DNA from: Candolleomyces eurysporus
Lineage: Eukaryota; Basidiomycota; Agaricomycetes; Agaricales; Psathyrellaceae
Assembly: GCA_027579435.1 (NCBI GenBank)
Contig: JANBPK010001806.1
Coordinates: forward strand, 1 to 10,042
DNA: 10,042 nt
Direction: 5' to 3'
Shown here: positions 7,502 through 10,042 of the stretch, in pieces
Layout of the letters: the number at the start of each line of letters is the position of its first letter
Numbering within the stretch: the first letter of the stretch is position 1
The notes under the pieces: model-generated
What the model saw: the letters and a program-made list of their open reading frames with translations, nothing else
Told to the model about the DNA's origin: nothing
Databases searched by the model: none
Position numbers and translations under genes: made by a program

Positions 7502-7906
7502 ATGGCCAACGAGGGCTGGGTAGCTGGTATTATGCGGCTGGTTGCCGACGCGCACCAGAAAGTCTCTGGGACCTATAGAAAACGGGGGCCTCAGCGCAGG
7601 CAACAGGCCGGGGAGGATAGGGTGCCGAAGTCAGCAAGGGAAGACCCCACCGATGATGGGGACGGGTTCGGGGTGGCAGGTGCGTCCCAGTCGACTTGAC
7701 CGTGGATGAATGCTCATTCCTTCTAACTTCGACTAGGCTCCTTGAATAATAATGAGCGGCAGTCGTTCGTCGAGCCCAGCCCTCCACTATGGCAAATACT
7801 CCGCCGTAACCCCTTGCCTCCAGCAGCAGCAGCAACATCAGTCCTTGTCCGTCGTCCAGTCATACAGCCGTCCATCCACACCTTTACTCTTCCCACCGCC
7901 CGATGA
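7502..7906 (+). CDS. Possible two-exon hypothetical protein
   Basis: This gene is unrecognised. ATG 7502 has a good context (C-ATGG) and opens exon 1 to 7679. The donor CAG|GTGCGT at 7680, the TTCTAAC branch at 7721-7727 and the TAG acceptor ending at 7736 define a 57-nt intron. Exon 2 (7737 to the TGA at 7904-7906) stays in frame and gives 115 residues in all. The product is basic then acidic in the first half (Arg/Lys/Gln, then Asp/Gly), and Pro/Ala/Val-rich at the end, with a four-Ala run coded by the CAG repeat read in another frame. Caution: exon 2 lies in C-rich sequence where all three plus-strand frames are open for long stretches, so the open frame alone is weak evidence. The frame is also open upstream to about 7394. 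Confidence 0.27.
7680..7736 (+). other. Putative 57-nt intron
   Basis: It has a GTGCGT donor after CAG, a perfect TTCTAAC branch site and a TAG acceptor ten bases after the branch A. These signals are typical of short basidiomycete introns and support plus-strand transcription here. Confidence 0.45.
7821..7832. repeat. (CAG)4 microsatellite
   Basis: Four CAG units are followed by CAACATCAG. Depending on frame, the run codes Gln, Ser or Ala. It is a minor simple repeat in a C-rich, Pro/Ser-coding stretch. Confidence 0.7.
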
Positions 7907-7912
7907 ATCCCG

Positions 7913-8253
7913 GCCAGTTCGTCTCAACAACATATGAGCGAGCGGGCAGGCCTCAACACCCATATCCAGAAGAATGCAGGACGATTCATGCTCCTCCGAC
8001 AGTCCCCCCTTCTCCAACTGGGTTCATAACGTCGTTCTGAAATGCGTTGAACGATGATGCTCCTTTCTCTCCCGCTGCCCAGATCCTCGTCGAGCCACCA
8101 GGCATTTTGAAGCCACGATGCAGTGAATGCGCCTTTCCGTCCCTATTTCCGTCCCTACAGCTTCCATCCCATAGGGTGCCCGTTCGTCTCGACAATACCA
8201 TTCGAACTGGGGAGGAGCGAGGTCTGCTCGCACCAGCATCCAGAAAAGCGTAG
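7913..8253 (+). repeat. Diverged direct repeat in Pro/Ser-rich coding-like DNA
   Basis: A 20-nt block at 7913-7932 recurs at 8178-8197 with three mismatches (core GTTCGTCTC, then ACAA). A second shared block, ATCCAGAA, follows at about 7965 and 8238. Read in two different plus frames, both copies give a peptide beginning FVST, then a GR, an HP pair and a basic end. So a unit of about 265-270 nt may have been duplicated and then drifted. The frame of copy 1 is open from 7810, with one TGA at 8038-8040, to a TAG at 8251-8253. Whether any of it is translated is unclear. Confidence 0.35.
8134..8157. repeat. Perfect 12-bp tandem duplication
   Basis: TTTCCGTCCCTA occurs twice in direct succession. 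The unit is a multiple of three, so it would add four codons without shifting a frame (FRPY twice in one plus-strand frame). Confidence 0.9.
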
Positions 8254-8756
8254 CCAGGCAAGGTTCTTCGACAACCTTCCTCTCCCAACCGGACGTTCGA
8301 GAACGTTTGCTCCATTGCACGACGCAACCCCGCCCGGACCTCAACAGACAGTTGAAAGTACCCTTCCATCCTGACAGCGTCCTCCCGTCCTCTGAAATAT
8401 GCACCCGTCCCACCCATTCCCTGACCTCCATCGAGCCCAGTCTTTCTATAGCACACGACACGACCGCCTGCTCATTCCATCCAACACCACTGGGAGCCGA
8501 CCTTCCCATTCCAGCCACAGACAAACCAGGACGTAAATCGTCCAAAGCACACTCTCCGGCCAGATCTTCGCCACCCCGTCCTAGAAAGGACTCTGGACAA
8601 TTCATCTCGTCTGCGTTGGACGATCGTCCAGCGGGTACACCCTCCTAGTACCTTCACCCAACGGAACATTCGTGGACCATTCATCGTCCACATTATACAC
8701 CCTTTCACTTATCCCTCGACTCGATAGCCCTACTACTCATCGACTTCATCGCAAGG
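8254..8756. other. C-rich stretch, no firm gene
   Basis: The plus strand is C-rich and poor in stop codons, so several overlapping frames look open (for example 8307-8648, Pro/Ser-rich). The minus strand is open for 193 codons over 8605-8024. None has a motif, splice context or convincing codon bias. This could be the disordered part of a decayed gene, but I cannot support one. Confidence 0.35.
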
Positions 8757-8867
8757 ATGGCAGGTAGAACGCAGCACCGGAGGGTTATGTCGTCCCTAGG
8801 GCTTGCCACGGAAATGTTACAGCTGATGCTGGGGAACGAAATCTCGCGTCTAATTGGGGGATGGTAG
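8757..8867 (+). CDS. Small ORF, speculative
   Basis: ATG 8757 has a good context (AGG-ATGG) and codes for 36 residues to a TAG at 8865-8867. The product would form a Leu/Met-rich amphipathic helix. Upstream lies a CT-rich leader with a TATA-like ATTATACACC at about 8691-8700. Nothing else supports it. Confidence 0.12.
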   Translation: MAGRTQHRRVMSSLGLATEMLQLMLGNEISRLIGGW

Positions 8868-9141
8868 GCTACCAGACCTAGGACCGCGGGGAAGAGGGGT
8901 ATAGAAGGCAAGGGCATCTTCTTTTATGGCACTGTTAAGCGATTTCGCTGACCCAAGCACGCAGTGTGTCACCGTGCACAAGGGCCAGTCGTCTGGCGGA
9001 ATGATGGCACGACCAGGAGGAGGAGAGAGATGACGTTGGACGAGAGTTGGAAGTCGGTCAGTGACCGTTCTCTTGGTTCGCGATAACTGGAATAACGCGA
9101 TGATACCAGGACAGACGATGACGCAACGCAGTAAAGAGGCC
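8868..9141. other. No gene seen
   Basis: I find no supported reading frame, RNA gene or repeat in this stretch on either strand. Stops are frequent in all frames on the plus strand. Confidence 0.5.
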
Positions 9142-9714
9142 TCAGGCTTGGGAGGGAATATAACTGGCCGAGCTAGGCCGCTGGAATTCCTGGACGTTCG
9201 TTAGAACATACCCAACCGGACCTCGAGCCGTGGAGGGCACAAGCCGAAGGCATAATCCGGAGAACAGTCTGACCTTGAAGGAGCTGTAAATTGGGCGGAA
9301 TTGGAAGACTGAGGCCCACATCTCGGGTGCGACGAGAACCTCGCGGTCACGTTCAGCAACAGCCTTCTCCAAGAGCTCAACCCCGCCGTAGTTGGAGGCA
9401 CGAGGGAGAAGCAAAATCTGCTTCCCCGTCGCCTCGAAGAACTGACGACAATGTCACCACTCTCCCCATGCAGGGCATCCGTTCGTGAAAGGGGCGCAGC
9501 CAAGCTTCCTGCATGTCCGGAGGTACGCCTTAGCGTTGAAGTTCTCGACGCCTCCTGGGAAACGCACGAGTGAGCTCGAGTAAAGCGGAAAGGGGCACCA
9601 TGCAAGAAATGAAGAAGAGGCCGACAGGATTGGGCGATGGCGTCAGCTAGCGTGGCTGACTGCGACCTCGAGCTCGACAAGCATGGAGAGGCGAAGCGAT
9701 CCTCCTCCTCCTCC
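9142..9714 (-). pseudogene. Decayed hypothetical gene fragment
   Basis: This gene is unrecognised. One minus-strand frame runs from 9714 to a TGA at 9144-9142, broken only by TGAs at 9645-9643 and 9456-9454. The stretch between the stops (62 codons) and after the second (103 codons) uses codons typical of expressed fungal genes, with many GTC, GAG, AAC, TTC, AAG, CTC and GGC. It reads as a folded globular protein, for example around PGGVENFNAKAYLRTCRKLG (about 9570-9511) and ASNYGGVELLEKAV (about 9396-9355). A different minus frame is open without stops over 9680-9201 (159 codons from its first Met). It is Ser/Arg-rich and looks like a shadow. I found no intron that removes the stops. Inference: a recently inactivated gene, or two base errors. 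The family is unknown. Confidence 0.35.
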
Positions 9715-9716
9715 TC
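9701..9716. repeat. (CCT)5 microsatellite
   Basis: This is a short trinucleotide run. On the minus strand it reads as GAG/AGG/GGA repeats, coding Glu, Arg or Gly. It lies at the 5' edge of the decayed minus-strand frame and may be a site of length change. Confidence 0.8.
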
Positions 9717-10042
9717 AGAACGTCGAACTTCACGATGTGCGCTAGCACCATGTGGAAAGGGGCCGAAGTCGCTCGGAATGACGGACTGGAGTATCAGGCC
9801 TCAGGGAGCGAGCGTGGTCTGGAAAGGGGGGAGGGGGTACCGATGGATGTTGCAGGCGTTGCGATTCTCGTCGGTATGGGTGGCGTGGAGATCTCGCCTG
9901 CTTCAGCAAGCTGGTNGGGGAGACCAAAGCGTCAACGAGGNAAATCTGAAAGAAGGACGCAAACGAAACTGACGACTCACCCTNCTTTTCAACCCCGATT
10001 GCATTTGGCGGCCGACCAGTTCCGCAGACAGCATCCAAGAGC
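9715..10042 (-). other. Possible exon at the right edge, otherwise no gene
   Basis: On the minus strand a short coding-like piece enters from the edge (10042-9981) and ends at a GTGAGT donor at 9980. The N at 9984 sits directly before that donor. A branch-like GTTGACG at 9936-9930 and a CCAG at 9914-9911 could complete a 70-nt intron, but the joined frame soon meets a stop, so the link to the reading frame at 9714-9142 is unproven. Ns also occur at 9916 and 9941. No other gene is seen here. Confidence 0.15.

Noticed and set aside
8024..8605. 193-codon minus-strand open frame
   Set aside because: It is opposite C-rich, stop-poor sequence. It has no motif or splice context, and its amino-acid composition (Trp, Arg, Cys, Gly-rich) fits a shadow of Pro/Ser-type DNA.
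9201..9680. 159-codon minus-strand open frame
   Set aside because: It is Ser/Arg/Pro-rich and overlaps another minus frame with much better codon choice, so it looks like the shadow even though it has no stops.
1..10042. Transposons, LTRs, CRISPR arrays, viral genes
   Set aside because: I saw no reverse transcriptase, integrase, transposase or capsid motifs, no long terminal repeats, and no regularly spaced repeats with spacers.

Overview
The window looks like nuclear DNA of a filamentous fungus, most likely a basidiomycete. The reasons are one clear enzyme gene split by a short 59-nt GT-AG intron, several other short fungal-type introns (GTAAGT/GTGAGT donors, CTAAC or CTGAC branch sites about 10-20 nt before the acceptor), and long CT-rich leaders instead of bacterial promoters or ribosome binding sites. 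No tRNA, rRNA, CRISPR array, insertion sequence or LTR was recognised. Eleven single Ns, many beside homopolymers, point to a draft assembly in which small frame errors are possible.

The only gene I can name with confidence lies at 3394-4670 (+): a two-exon, 405-residue flavin-dependent monooxygenase of the TetX-like / PHBH-fold group, with a TATA box at 3326-3333. Its FAD-binding GxGxxG, DG and GD motifs are all present. Its substrate cannot be read from sequence.

The rest is gene-poor or decayed. On the left, a minus-strand stretch (1329 to 320) stays open for about 1 kb with one TAG and one frame change at an N. A plus-strand stretch (1630-2487) holds broken coding-like pieces. A plus-strand spliced reading frame (2765-3270) ends just upstream of the monooxygenase promoter. 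After a quiet 0.7-kb spacer, a CT-rich promoter-like tract (about 5403-5684) leads to a small two-exon reading frame (5831-6226, +). This faces a two-exon minus-strand reading frame (6776 to 6284) interrupted by one TAG next to an N. The two converge with 57 nt between their stop codons.

On the right, 6992-7300 and 7502-7906 (spliced) are weak plus-strand candidates. They are followed by a C-rich, Pro/Ser-coding stretch with diverged direct repeats (about 7.8-8.65 kb). At 9714-9142 a minus-strand coding-like stretch with two in-frame stops looks like a dying gene. An 11-bp perfect hairpin sits at 7133-7170.

I see no multigene pathway or defence-like system. The best leads are the TetX-like enzyme and the unrecognised spliced reading frames around it. 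All low-confidence genes rest on open frame, splice signals and codon choice, not on recognised domains.
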